Assembly: GCF_036373705.1 (NCBI RefSeq)
Contig: NC_089863.1
Coordinates: 25,275,417-25,339,416 of the forward strand
Source: Amia ocellicauda
Lineage: Eukaryota; Chordata; Actinopteri; Amiiformes; Amiidae
Direction of reading: 5' to 3'
Length of the DNA: 64,000 nucleotides
The notes under the pieces are model-generated. The model was not told the origin of the DNA. It saw only the letters and a list, made by a program, of their open reading frames with translations, and did not search any database. Position numbers and translations under genes: made by a program. Positions 48,161 to 59,313 of the stretch are shown piece by piece (positions within the stretch are counted from its first letter, which is position 1; each line of letters opens with the position of its first letter).

Positions 48161-48345
48161 GGCAAGCCGTTGTGACATTTAACCCAGAATAGCTAATATC
48201 AAGAATACAATTGTTGATATGAAGAATTAACTGCCAATTGTTGATATCAACAAATGTATTTTTTATATCAGCAATTGAATTCCTGATATCAGCAATTGTA
48301 TTCTTGATATTAGCAATTATGGGTTAAATGTCACAACGGCTTGCC
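48161..48345. mobile_element. Palindromic MITE with perfect 26-bp terminal inverted repeats
   Basis: 48161-48186 starts GGCAAGCCGTTGTGACATTT and is the exact complement of 48320-48345. Pairing continues with few mismatches for ~25 more bases. The interior repeats a ~20-bp unit (TTGATATCAGCAATTG-type) in both orientations. No clear target duplication was found, and there is no coding capacity. Confidence 0.75.
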
Positions 48346-48869
48346 ATACATTGTGGTATACCATGAATCACAGTAAAGAGGGCTGTGAAGTACTGTGGTG
48401 AATTATAGGAAAGTGTGGTGTGCTGTGCTGTGGTATAAACACAGTAAAGTGTAGTGTGGTATACTTTCGTACAAACACGATAATTATTACAAAACTCTAG
48501 TTATTTTTCTGAAATTTTCAGGCATTTTCAGCTACACATCTACGTCTAGCTATACTGCGGTCAGAACGGCCCTTTCCTTTACTGCGCAGACTCACACAGG
48601 GACATGACAAGATGTTCTCATCCAGAGTTATATGGCCATAGCGTGAGTATGAGACACAGACACGCTCCCGGGGTGACTCTCGGCCACAGTGACTAAAGCT
48701 TCTCCCTTCTGCTGGAAAAAATGAAGAGTAAACTGGGAGATTCCCCTGCATCCGTGTAATGTTAATCAACTGGTGGTAAGGGACCAAAAAAGAAAACATC
48801 AACCTAGCTAAAAATATGTATCTTAATATTTAATTTGGATGCTGAACAAACACAATAAAAAAGTTGTGA

Positions 48870-48870
48870 C

Positions 48871-48925
<55 letters not shown>

Positions 48926-48926
48926 G
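48870..48926. repeat. (TTA)n microsatellite
   Basis: About 18 triplets. Confidence 0.95.
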
Positions 48927-49020
48927 CAATTTATGGACTGAGGCCTACAAGGTTTACAGCCTTAACTGTAAGACCAATCCAACCTGTACATCTCTGACTA
49001 ATTTAACTTTAACTATCAAT

Positions 49021-49499
49021 CAGTGGTTCTCATCACTGGTCCTGGAGGAGCCCCTACCTTGCTGGTTTTAGTCCAACCAAGCTCTCAATTATTTAATTGA
49101 ACCATTAATTTAACTAATAATTTGCTTACATTTGACTTTTTAAACTGTGTAACTGATAAACAAGTTGGTTCCTTAATAAGATAATAAGCCCTACTATTTA
49201 AAATAATTACAAGGCTTTGATTTAGGAAAGTATAGTTAAATTCATGGTTCAATTAAGCAATTGAGCGCTTGATTGGAACAAAAACCAGCATGTTAGGGGT
49301 TCCTCTGAGGTCCTGGAGTACCCCCTGCCCTGCTAGTTCCAACTGAGGTCTTAATTGCTTAATTGAATCCTTAATTGACCTAACAAAGCAACATACCATT
49401 CAATTAAGTAATTAAGTTGGAACAAAAACCAGCAGGGCAGGGGGTACTCCAGGACCGGTTTGAAAACCCCTGCTCTAGGACCAGGGTTAGGATCCACTG
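49021..49499. mobile_element. hAT-like MITE (CAGTGG...CCACTG ends), host of a nested MITE
   Basis: The left end CAGTGGTTCTCATCACTGGT mirrors the right end TAGGACCAGGGTTAGGATCC ACTG. Candidate 8-bp target duplications CTATCAAT and CTATAAAC match at 6 of 8. The body is rich in TTAATTGA motifs. A second palindromic element occupies ~49308-49474. Confidence 0.55.
49308..49474. mobile_element. Nested palindromic MITE
   Basis: GGTCCTGGAGTACCCCCTGC on the left and GCAGGGGGTACTCCAGGACC on the right are complements; the arms continue through TTAATTGCTTAATTGA. Related to the partial copy at 56614-56780. Confidence 0.55.
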
Positions 49500-50310
49500 C
49501 TATAAACCAAATCACTTCAGTGTAGTGTATAAACTGCTCCTCTTCCCGTCGACTGAACCCACACTTTGCCTGCCCCTCGCAGCAGCCAGGGGGGCTTCCT
49601 CAGTTGAACACTCACACGCAATCCATCACCAACAATAAAGGGCACACGATTGAGTGTCTATTGTCTTCCGATCAATATTTAAAATCCGTGTCACAGAACA
49701 GATTTTTCTTTCAGACCAAATTTCTGTCAGGCTCTCCATGAAATATTAAGAGTGCCATTACAATGAACAATGTCTCCATGCCGCCTACTACACGAGAATC
49801 TGTGCTTCCTCAAATGACTTGGGGTATAATAATGGTGGGAAAATAGAGTGATTGCAGTAAATAAATAAATAATAAAGAAGGACTAGTAGAAGAAGAAATC
49901 TAAGCAATCTATTTGTTCCGCCCAAAACACAATTGTCACACATTATGTGATTTTGTGATTTTAAAAAGGGGACATGTTTTTTGTGGTACGCTGAAGCACC
50001 ACATGTGAATTGTTGTTTTTGTATTCTAGCCTGTTTTAACTTGTGGAAAGTGTCCTTCAAATATTTCCTTGTAGGGTGTCCAGTTCAAGGGAATGCCTCT
50101 GTGTCAGAATAGTCTGTAACCAATCTATAAAAAAAAAAATCCAAAATATATATATTGAAATATTTGATAAGACCAACTGAATATTGTAGGTAGAACAAAA
50201 ATTGATTGATTTATGATTACAATACACTGTGTATCAAGGCCTTACTTTGCCACAAGCCAGACAGCTAGATAGACAGACACTTCCACTTCCTCCAGTCCTG
50301 AACTTTAGAC

Positions 50311-50516
50311 CAGGGGGGCCCAACTCTGGTCCTGGAGAGCCTCAGGGCCTCCAGGCTTTTGTTTTATCCAGATCGTTAACTGCTTAATTGATCCAATTGT
50401 GGGTCTTACTTGGGCTAAGTGTCCCTATGTTCAAGGCATCCAGTGATTGGTGATTTAGAGAGATCTGTAAAATCTGCAGTATTGTGGCTTTCCAGGAACT
50501 GGTTTGGCACCCCCCT
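50311..50516. mobile_element. hAT-like MITE, second copy
   Basis: CAGGGGGGCCCAACTCTGGT at the left and TGGTTTGGCACCCCCCTG at the right. The interior (CTTAATTGATCCAATTGTGG, AAGGCATCCAGTGATTGGTG) matches the complement of 54973-55153. Flanking 8-mers do not match, so the target duplication has decayed. Confidence 0.65.
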
Positions 50517-51131
50517 GACCCTCTCTATTCTCCTTCCCACCTCTCAGTCACCAGTCCCACTTCATTAACCATTTCCTAACCCACATCATGTGCGGTGGAA
50601 TGCTACAATATAGACCTTATCACAATTTTGAATGTTAGGCTATTGCTTTAGTTGGTTTATAGTGAGCCCATTCCCCGTGTATTGTGTAGCCTGTATGTTC
50701 TTGATATGGGTGGCACGGGGACAGACCTTGGGCGGCTCCACTTACCTGATAATGCTGAGACGAGAAAGTCAGACATCACTGCCATTCACCAGATCCTCCC
50801 ATCAGTAACTGGATCCCAAGAGAGCAAATTAGAGGAATCAATATTTGATGGTTTACCCCCTCACTTTCACCCTCTGCCTTCTCTCTGTCACAGCTGGCTC
50901 TCTCCACTGGCTGGGGCTTTTTCTTGCTATCAGAGCTGTGGGGGCCATTGCGAATAAGAGAGTATAGGCTACTATATAGACTAAATATAGGGCCCCTACG
51001 ACTCGCACCTGTCCCCTACAACTAACTTACACAGTAACAACGACACAAACCTACAAGCCATAGAATTCGTAGGGATTAACCTATTTAACAAATGCAGTTA
51101 AACATGCTGCTGTTAATCCAATATATGCTCT

Positions 51132-51358
51132 CGTTAGTCTAATATGCTCCTGTATGACATCTGTTGGTTGCCGTAAAGTGGGACCCGTCCCTTAGGACAC
51201 TTTACAATCATGCATGGCATCTTTTGCTCCATGTAAGACTTCCTGTGGTCAGGCATGACAGTTCTGGGTCACGTATGACACTTTGTGGTCCCATAAGATA
51301 TTTCTTGTTCCCTTATGACACTTCTTGGCTGCCCTGTAACACAGTGTGTCTGGCTTTT
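51132..51358. repeat. Degenerate ~20-bp minisatellite
   Basis: A TATGACACTTCTTGGTCCC-like unit starts at about 51153, 51174, 51193, 51213, 51234, 51254, 51274, 51294 and 51314, with one or two decayed units on either side. Period is 19-21 bp with ~30-40% divergence. Confidence 0.7.
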
Positions 51359-51516
51359 CCTTATTGGGCTCATATTAGCATATCTTACATGGGTTTTTAA
51401 ATGCAAAAAACAGCTTAATTAGCCTTTCAGCGATTTCCTTTGTAGGATCAGTTATGAAAATAATAATAACTAGATATACTTATACTAACTTATATAGGTC
51501 ATGCTATATCTATATA

Positions 51517-52401
51517 CACCGATCAGCCATAACATTATGACCACCTGCCTAATATTGTGTTGGTCCCCCTTTTGCCGCCATAACAGCCCTGACCCGTCGA
51601 GGCATGGACTCCACTAGACCTCTGAAGGTGTGCTGTGGTATCTGGCACCAAGACGTTAGCAGCAGATCCTTTAAGTCCTGTAAGTTGCAAGGTGGGGCCT
51701 CCATGGATCGGACTTGTTTGTCCAGCACATCCCACAGATGCTCGATTGGATTGAGATCTGGGGAATGTGGAGGCCAAGTCAACACCTTGAACTCGTGATT
51801 CATCAGACCAGGCCACCTTCTCCCATTGCTCCGTGGTCCAGTTCTGATGCTCACGTGCCCATTGTAGGCGCTTTCGGGCGTGGACAGGGGTCAGCATGGG
51901 CACCCTGACTGGTCTGCGGCTACGCAGCCCCATACGCAACAAACTGCGATGCACTGTGTGTTCTGACACCTTTCTATCAGAACCAGCATTCACTTTTTCA
52001 GCAATTTGAGCTACAGTAGCTCGTCTGTTGGATCGGACCACACGGGCCAGCCTTCGCTCCCCACGTGCATCAATGAGCCTTGGTCGCCCATGACCCTGTC
52101 GCCAGTTCACCACTTTTCCTTCCTTGGACCACTTTTGATAGGTACTGACCACTGCAGACCGGGAACACCCCACAAGAGCTGCAGTTTTGGAGATGCTCTG
52201 ACCCAGTCGTCTAGCCATCACAATTTGGCCCTTGTCAAAGTCGCTCAGATCCTTACGCTGCCCATTTTTCCTGCTTCTAACACATCAACGTTGAGGACAA
52301 AATGTTCACTTGCTGCCTAATATATCCCACCCACTGATAACGAGATTATCAGTGTTATTCACTTCACCTGTCAGTGGTCATAATGTTATGGCTGATCGGT
52401 G
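51517..52401 (-). mobile_element. Tc1/mariner element, internally deleted
   Basis: 885 bp with ends reading CACCGATCAGCCATAACATT and the complement. TA duplications lie at 51515-51516 and 52402-52403. A full-length relative should be ~1.2 kb, and the transposase core is missing. Unrelated in TIR sequence to the element at 35.3 kb. Confidence 0.85.
51549..52265 (-). pseudogene. Tc1/mariner transposase remnant (deleted catalytic core, shifted start)
   Basis: On the minus strand the likely ATG (52265) is out of frame with the DLSDFDKGQ helix that follows, consistent with one lost base. The paired-like domain and RRPVRVPM linker are readable to WSDES (first Asp). The next bases then jump to [21 protein letters not shown] (last Glu) in another frame, so the segment with the second Asp is gone. 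The C-terminus ends KGGPTQY. The deletion junction lies near 51793-51801. The product cannot be active. Confidence 0.85.
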
Positions 52402-52403
52402 TA

Positions 52404-52614
52404 CATATCTGGTATAATACTACGGCTACTACCCTACTTAATTGTACATATTATCACCGATGCACACTACTTCTAACCAAAAATATACTACTTCTACTCA
52501 AATTACAAACTATCACTGATATTAACCTGCATACTATAATAAAATAATACATACCATGTAATATATCATGCACAAAATACTGCCACATGCAGACAAAGTA
52601 TTTTAAATTCTAGA

Positions 52615-52669
<55 letters not shown>

Positions 52670-53944
52670 ATATAATTTATATTGTACAGCACTCATTACA
52701 ACAATTTAATATGTTGTACAAAACACATATTGTAAATAATATGCACTATTCAAATATTATTAAAAAAAAACGTTTGAATATTGTAATTGTATGTGATAAG
52801 CAACTTGAAAACCTAATAATTGATCCTTTGTGAAAAGTGAGTGTAAAGTGACATTATACAGAATGCTTACGCAAGTCATAATCAAGCCAAAATTGAAACC
52901 TCATGACACGGTCATGGGATGCATCATATGACTGGAGCAGAGGCTTCTGGGAGTCTTAGCACTTCCAGTTTTTTTTTGCCTCTGTGGGTGGTGCGTGTAA
53001 CAGGAAACAGATGAGCGAATGCAGTCTGACTGGTTCTGAGTTTTTGAAGTAGAGCACAGATTTTACCAGCAGTCACATAAGGAAGTCTGCCTGCACATCT
53101 GACAATCTTTAGCTCACTACTTCAGATGCTGGGAGAATTACCAGAGTTATAGCTGACAGTAAATAGCTGAAAGCCCCCTGACAGGAGGTTCCCAGTCACC
53201 CTCCATTTCTGAAAACACTGAAACTGCCAGGATCGGATAGAAGAGTTTCACTGCGAGATCTTTAACTAACAGCCTGTGCCCAAGTCTTCAGGCCTCTCTG
53301 GCAATGAAAGCCTAAAACAAAGAAATATTTGTGCCAAACAAGGATGTAATATGAACATTGTACAGAGGAATAGTATCGCGTTTTAGCTTCCACTTTAAAA
53401 CAAAACATCTCACTGAACCATTTTTGTTTTGTAATTGTAAACAAGATAAATGCCATTCAGATTAGTCAGGCAAGGAAAGAAAAAGTGGGTCAGTTTTTTT
53501 ATATTAGAATTGCCTGGTCTTCATTTTCTGAAGGCATCTGGCATCTCCTAATGCATATCTTAAATTTTTAGACCAGTTACTTATACTTCACATTGTTGCT
53601 GGTATGTATGCCCTGGCTACATTTACATGGTCCTCCAGATTAGGTGTGTACACGTGTGCAAGCCCCTCACATCTGCAATGAGCTTCAGAGCCCTGTGTGT
53701 CACTCATTTGTTTCCCCTCTTTCACTTCTTATGTGTCTGCATGCATAAATGCAAATTTGGAAGCCATTATTGAGAATTCATACTGATACTACAATGTTGG
53801 GTGATACTCTTTCAATTCTCGTCAATTCTACATTTTACATTCAAGTTGAAATTAATGTTTCTGGTCAACCACCCTGCAATTTGTACCTCCTGGACCATGC
53901 AATTTGTTAATTTTCATTAATAAATTTTTGAACAGTATGTATTT
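52404..53944. other. No gene seen
   Basis: AT-rich, with one TTA array listed separately. No recognisable coding or RNA features. Confidence 0.45.
52616..52667. repeat. (TTA)n microsatellite
   Basis: About 16 triplets in AT-rich DNA. Confidence 0.95.
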
Positions 53945-53991
53945 ATTGATGTGAGTTGCCTTGGATGACATCATCATCATCATCATCATCA

Positions 53992-54058
<67 letters not shown>
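53945..54058. repeat. Retro-tail followed by (ATC)n(ATT)n(AAT)n palindrome
   Basis: ATTGATGTGAGTTGCCTTGG resembles the L2/V-SINE tail, followed by ATC triplets, then ~38 bp ATT meeting ~30 bp AAT head to head at ~54029. Confidence 0.85.
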
Positions 54059-54059
<1 letters not shown>

Positions 54060-54794
54060 TAAGGAGATGCAAAAACGTCAGTGTAACAGGGAGCGTAAGT
54101 GATAAACTGTTAGTCAAAAAGGTTGATGATGGGGCCTAGGTTAGTCACCGTAAGAATTTATCACAGAAATCCCCTGAAGTTGTTCCGTAAATCTTGAAGT
54201 TGTCCAATTAGCTCATCAAACTAAAAATGCAACAACAAAAATAAGGAAAAAATGCATGGGAAAGCACACACCTATTGTTTTATTGTATTTACGACATTGC
54301 TTGACTTTTTTTTTTTCTCTTCTCTTACTAGCAAATGCTAAATTGCATTCCAAAAGTTGATATTAATAAAGATGGTGATGATTATTACCGTTTATAATAG
54401 TTTGTTTCTTTTTCTAAATGATAAGCGTACTTGTGCACCAAACCCCAATGCAACCTGTTATTTTGTTTGCTTTTATAATGCTTTGGTTTCTGTTTGCTGG
54501 TGGTAGTTCTCATATCTTTAAACATTGGGCTGTTGACTCACCTTGCCTGCTTTTCCGTGCCAAATTTAAATAATTGCAGCAGCTCACTTGATCTGTTTAT
54601 TCTGTTTCTGTTCTATGCATGTGACGAGAACTTCTCTATGAAGTTTCTGTTTTTCTGTTGCAGCTTATTTAAGACATATATTTACGATACGATACACGTT
54701 TATTTGCCATATATTCATAATGTATGTATAATATCCTAAATTTAAATGTCTTACAAAGGCATTGGCTATTATTTAACCTAAACTGTATAGCTTC

Positions 54795-54905
54795 TAGTTA
54801 ATATATTTCTTAGCAGATGCCATTGTCCAGTTACAATAACACACTTTTTTTACATACAAGTACCTGTATAAACACAGAGTTTTATTCTAGGTAAAGCGCT
54901 TTGCT
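54795..54905 (-). repeat. Degenerate L2/V-SINE-type tail
   Basis: TATATTTCTTAGCAGATGCC ATTGTCCAGTTACAATAACA is a decayed minus-orientation copy, followed by unique AT-rich sequence. Confidence 0.4.
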
Positions 54906-54972
54906 CAAGAATAATCCGATTAATCGATTAATCTCACCACTGCTCCACACTGCCACGCATGTCAACCTACAC

Positions 54973-55153
54973 CAGGGGTGGCCAACCCCATTCCTACTGG
55001 TCTCTCTAAATCACCAATCACTAGATACCTTGAACACAGGGACACTTTGCATAATTAAGACCCACAATTAGCTCAATTAAGCAGTTAACAACCTGGATAA
55101 AACAAAAACCTGCAGGCCCTGTGGCCCTCCAGGACCAGGGTTGGGTGCCCCTG
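54973..55153. mobile_element. hAT-like MITE with 8-bp target duplication
   Basis: It starts CAGGGGTGGCCAACCCC and ends GGGTTGGGTGCCCCTG (inverted). It is flanked by ACCTACAC (54965-54972) and ACCTACAT (55154-55161), an 8-bp duplication with one mismatch as expected for hAT. 181 bp, non-coding, same family as 50311-50516 in the opposite orientation. Confidence 0.75.
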
Positions 55154-55161
55154 ACCTACAT

Positions 55162-56613
55162 CATGTTCACCTCTTTTACATCTTACTTACAGATGACAAG
55201 CATCTTATAAATGTTGATTAAATACTAGAAATGTGTATTTTTTTTAAATAGCGCCTTAAAGGGGTTGATGAGTCTTGCCAATAGGCTACATCTCTGTGTC
55301 AGAGGAAAGCACTATTTATAAGCAAAACAACAACAAAAACAGATTTTTAAAAAATCCTGAAGGTTCCTCTTACAAGTCCAAGGGAATGATTATCCTATTG
55401 ATTGCGCCTGCAGCAAATACATTAAAGCAATCTAGCTTTCCTTCTCTAAGAACACAATTACAAATATTTTTCGCGTGGTACGCCAAAACCAAGTTTTAAT
55501 TTGCATTAAAAAAAGTCAATGCCTTTTAAAGTTTGTTAAAGGTGATTAGAAAAAAAATTAAATGAAACTACCGGTAAGCAAATTGACACTAGGGTTGGTG
55601 GCCAAGGTTAATTGAAAGAAAAAGCTCACTTCACAGCATTGGCTAATAAAATCCACCACAGTTAACCGTTTCTGATGACTGAAATGTTTAAAGTGTCAAA
55701 ATTGAGTTACAGGAATTTCCTCACAGGCCTGTGATCAGACAGCAGCAGCTCCTGTGACAGTACAGCTCTGTGTGTCACTAAGCAGGCCAGTAAAGGGCAC
55801 TTTTCAACTTGCAAATTGGGTTTGAACGCGGCTTTTCATTTAATAACTGCAAAAAATAGCCTGGGGTGATCTTGTAATGCGACGATGTCCCACAGGGGGG
55901 AAACTTTTAATTCCTTTGTCTCAGGCTGGAAAGTCAAGGAACAAGACCATTCTAAGGCCTAAGAATGTCTTCTTATTTCTCTTTACAATAACAGTTTACA
56001 TATAAACAGTAACATAATATGGTCTTTTACTTAAACTTATGATTTCATATTAAAATGTAATATAAGCGTATTCACAAAATGTAAAATAAAAAGTTAATTA
56101 ATCTGTACTTCCCGGACTTCGGAGTTTATTTCACATAGACTCAGACAATTTAAAATGGTAAAACTCACATTGATTGAGCAGAGTTTAGAAAGGGGGTGTT
56201 TTGACTTTGGACTGATTTCTATAGCCCCACACTTACCTATACGCTTTGCCCAGTGCAGTTCATAAAATACATATCAAGCTGTTCTGGGATCTTTCTCCTC
56301 TCACATGTCACTCATACTGGGACCGAAGCGTCATACGGTAGAGTGACATCATCGCTCTAGAGAGGCAACACAGCAGTCACGGGGGTGACTCGGGGGGGTA
56401 AATATATATGCCACATCACAGGACAACCGTCATATACATTAAAAGACCTGACACATCCCCCCCAAGACCACAGGAATCTGACTAACAGTGGAAAATGTTC
56501 AATTGTGGTGATGCACTTTGAAAAACCTACTTATTTGATTCAGAGGGTTTGTTGGATCGTGGAAGTGGAGGAGGTGGGGACGGTGGCCGGTGAGGGGGTT
56601 GTATACTGTAACC
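55162..56613. other. No gene seen
   Basis: Unique-looking DNA between two MITEs. Distal upstream region of ctsk; no motif strong enough to call an enhancer. Confidence 0.45.
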
Positions 56614-56780
56614 CAGGGATTCCCAAACTGGTCCTGTTGGACCCTCTATCCTGTTGGTTTTTGTTCTAACTGAGATCTTAATTGCTTAATTGAATCCGTA
56701 ATTGAACTAACAATGCGATATAAGGCTCAATTATATAATTAAGAGGTCGGTTGGAACAAAAACCAGCAGGGAAGGGGCTT
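56614..56780. mobile_element. hAT-like MITE, right-truncated
   Basis: CAGGGATTCCCAAACTGGTC CTG to AACAAAAACCAGCAGGGAAG, with TTAATTGCTTAATTGAATCC inside. Matches the nested element at 49308-49474. Confidence 0.55.
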
Positions 56781-57135
56781 GTGTCGCAACTTATAAACTG
56801 GTCGTAGCAGAGGCCCTGACCGTCCAAGTGTCAGCCTGCTCTACCTCAACACCTCCACCTCAGCACACAAACAGCAACTGAACTTAGTGGAGGCCAGGGT
56901 AGCTTGATCGGGAATTAAGCGAAATCCAGAGCTGAAAATATCTGGCACTTCTGTACTGAGAGAGATCACCCCCTTCAGCGATCCATTGAAACTGTGCACC
57001 CCTATCAGGTCAAGGTGCCGACCAGTTCAGTCCGACATGGCAATGATTCGCGCTTTCTGATGGTTGAGAGAGGCCTGCACTTTATCAAGAAGGTCAGCTA
57101 ACCTGTGCTGACTTTAGCCTCACTTAATATTTCAG

Positions 57136-57245
57136 CACTGGCAAACCAATCAATATATCAATCAATCAATCAGCATTTATTTTGTATAGCACCCTTCACC
57201 ACAAGTACCCAAGGAGCGCTTCACATGACAAGAAAATGCTCAACC
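57136..57245. repeat. Dispersed repeat of the 'TTTATTTTGTATAGCACC' type
   Basis: AATCAATCAATCAGCATTTA TTTTGTATAGCACCCTTCAC followed by AAGGAGCGCTTCACATGACA, a motif string common at fish LINE/SINE 3' ends. Confidence 0.4.
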
Positions 57246-57942
57246 CTCTCTCAGCTTGAGGAGAAGAAACTGCTCTAGGGTAGCTCCATCGTTTGAGGTG
57301 TAATGGTGGCCTCTCCTCCGGGAAATATAACCACAACAGCCCTCCTCACAACCACTGTGCATGTCTGACTGTGGTAGACAGAGCCGCTGTGACCCATCTG
57401 GCATTCATTCACAGTCAAGGTAACACTGCGCATACCTGACAGTAGTGGCCACCAACTTGCACAAACTGAAACTATTTAACTATTTAACGAAAATTCACAA
57501 AAAAGTGTGCCAGTGCCAGATTAAAAGTAGATTACATTCAGATCTACAGTTTATGAGTACGTCGCACGACTGCAGGTGCATAGCCCATGTCGATAGATTT
57601 AAGTTAGGAAATGAATCAGATTGTGTATTTCTACAGCAGCAACGCATCTTTCATATGCAGAACAGCGGTGGTTGTATTTGTCTCTGCTTGATGGTAAACT
57701 TGTGACGTTATTACGGTTATTAATTAATTAATTAATCACACAGGTCTGACAGGAAATACTCGTTTAAAGTAAGACACGAGGTAGGGATGACTGTACCCCG
57801 GTACTAGGGATTGCTGGAGCTGTCTCCTTTGTTTTGCACAGAAAGTAATCGACTCCATCTGGAATACAACTTCCCGAAACTTTTTTTTTTTTTTTTCCCA
57901 CCCCCTTTGGCTCGGGAATTAAACTTCCTGAAAAGCGAGGCG

Positions 57943-57950
57943 TATATATA
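57943..57950 (+). promoter_or_regulatory. TATA box of ctsk
   Basis: TATATATA preceded by CG and followed by GGGGC, about 30 bp upstream of the likely start of a short exon. Two TTCC (Ets/PU.1-type) motifs lie within 80 bp upstream, of interest because PU.1 drives osteoclast genes, but such motifs are common. The position relative to the exon donor at 58023 supports a promoter here. Confidence 0.55.
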
Positions 57951-57974
57951 GGGGCTGCTGTGCGACTCAGCAAC

Positions 57975-58022
57975 AACTCAACTGCAGCCGTGAAAAACAG
58001 ACACCAGACACTTGGATTTCAG
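57975..58022 (+). other. ctsk: ctsk non-coding exon 1 (5' UTR)
   Basis: It ends in TTTCAG|GTAGAG (donor at 58023). It contains no ATG, and the first coding exon begins with a single base before its ATG at 59188, so translation starts in exon 2, as I believe is the case in mammalian CTSK. The 5' end is estimated from the TATA box. Confidence 0.55.
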
Positions 58023-58271
58023 GTAGAGTTAAAAACTTGAATTATTCTTATTTGTATTATGATTATGATTATTATGCACAATGATGTTTTATGAGCATCG
58101 GGGGCGCTGTTTTCAAACGTTGTTCGAATCATTTCGATGCTATTCGTTTGGAAAAGTAAATCCGTTTATTTTCTTGTATTGCAGACTTGTTTTTTTTATT
58201 CTCTTTTCAACGCATATCTATACGTTTTAAACGTTGGACAAAAATGTATCCCCCACCCTCACACACACCCC

Positions 58272-58309
<38 letters not shown>
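58272..58309. repeat. (CA)18 microsatellite, ctsk intron 1
   Basis: Uninterrupted CA, ~250 bp downstream of exon 1. Confidence 0.95.
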
Positions 58310-58313
<4 letters not shown>

Positions 58314-58919
58314 CAGCAAACGTGGCTTGTTTTAAAGTTTTCAGTTCACTTCTGTGCGCTTTGGCTCAAAATCTCTGCAAAAAATAAAATTAAAACTTGC
58401 ACAAAAACTGAATTTTGGTTTTTAGTATGATGCGCTATTGTTGAAATGTCTTATTAATATACGTGTATACTGTTCTTGAGCTTTTAAATGATTGGGGATT
58501 ACACCTATGTACAAAAAGTAACATATTCTGTAGATTTGTAATAGACAGATGTCATGGCCCTTGCTGAGACAATTCTCTCACTGCAACCTATGAGCAAAGT
58601 CAACATTATTATTGTTTTTGTTGTTTGTTGTTATCTGGAAAAATATTAATTGTTGCCGAAAGTGTAATGTTCAGAAGTCTAACTGACATGTTCACTGTAA
58701 AGAAATAATAGATATACGAAGCAGCATAAGACTAACTTAAGAATAGCTGTTACCAGTCTTACAATGCTTTAAACGCTTTCGTTTAAAATACACAAATAAG
58801 GAAACGAAACTTTTGCAGAATCACTGGGCCGTGAAGTCTCTGTTTTTAAATTGACGTGTCTGTTGCTTCTGCCGATAATAGTGTTTGTTTATCAGATGCT
58901 GATCCTTTTTTTTGTTTTT

Positions 58920-59085
58920 GTTGTTGCATACCTTTGTACCTCTGCACCTGTGTAATTTTGAACCTGTAATTGTTGATCTGTCATTTTATAGTGTATTATG
59001 GCACTCTTGTATTGCTCTTTCATGCTGTAAGTCACTCTGGATAAGAGCGTCTGCTAATAAATAAAGAAACAATTAAATACATAAA
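58920..59085 (+). repeat. L2/V-SINE-type 3' end in ctsk intron 1
   Basis: It ends CTGTAAGTCACTCTGGATAA GAGCGTCTGCTAATAAATAA, a well-preserved plus-strand copy of the conserved tail. It lies ~100 bp upstream of the first coding exon. A second decayed tail is at 59452-59495 in intron 2 (AAGTCGCTCTGGGCATCTTC). Confidence 0.6.
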
Positions 59086-59187
59086 TAATAGTGGACCGAG
59101 TGATTGGTGTACTGTGATTGGCTGACACATTTTCATCCCAAACCCCTCTCCCACCCCGTTTCCTGTTGTCTCCCTGCCTGGTCCAGG

Positions 59188-59313
59188 ATGCTGCTGTGTG
59201 GATTCGTGGTGCTGTTTCTGGCCTCTGCCCTGGCCTTCCCCTTCCAGCAGGAATGGCTTGACTCCGAGTGGGAGAACTGGAAGATCACCCACAGGAAGCA
59301 GTACAACGGCCTG
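59188..59313 (+). CDS. ctsk: ctsk coding exon 2: signal peptide and start of propeptide
   Basis: Residues 1-42. The acceptor GGTCCAG at 59180-59186 follows a pyrimidine tract; the donor is [16 protein letters not shown] at the end is diagnostic of the cathepsin L/K/S propeptide. Confidence 0.9.

Noticed and set aside
51132..51358. CRISPR-like array
   Set aside because: Units are contiguous and diverged with no unique spacers, and the DNA is vertebrate; it is a minisatellite.
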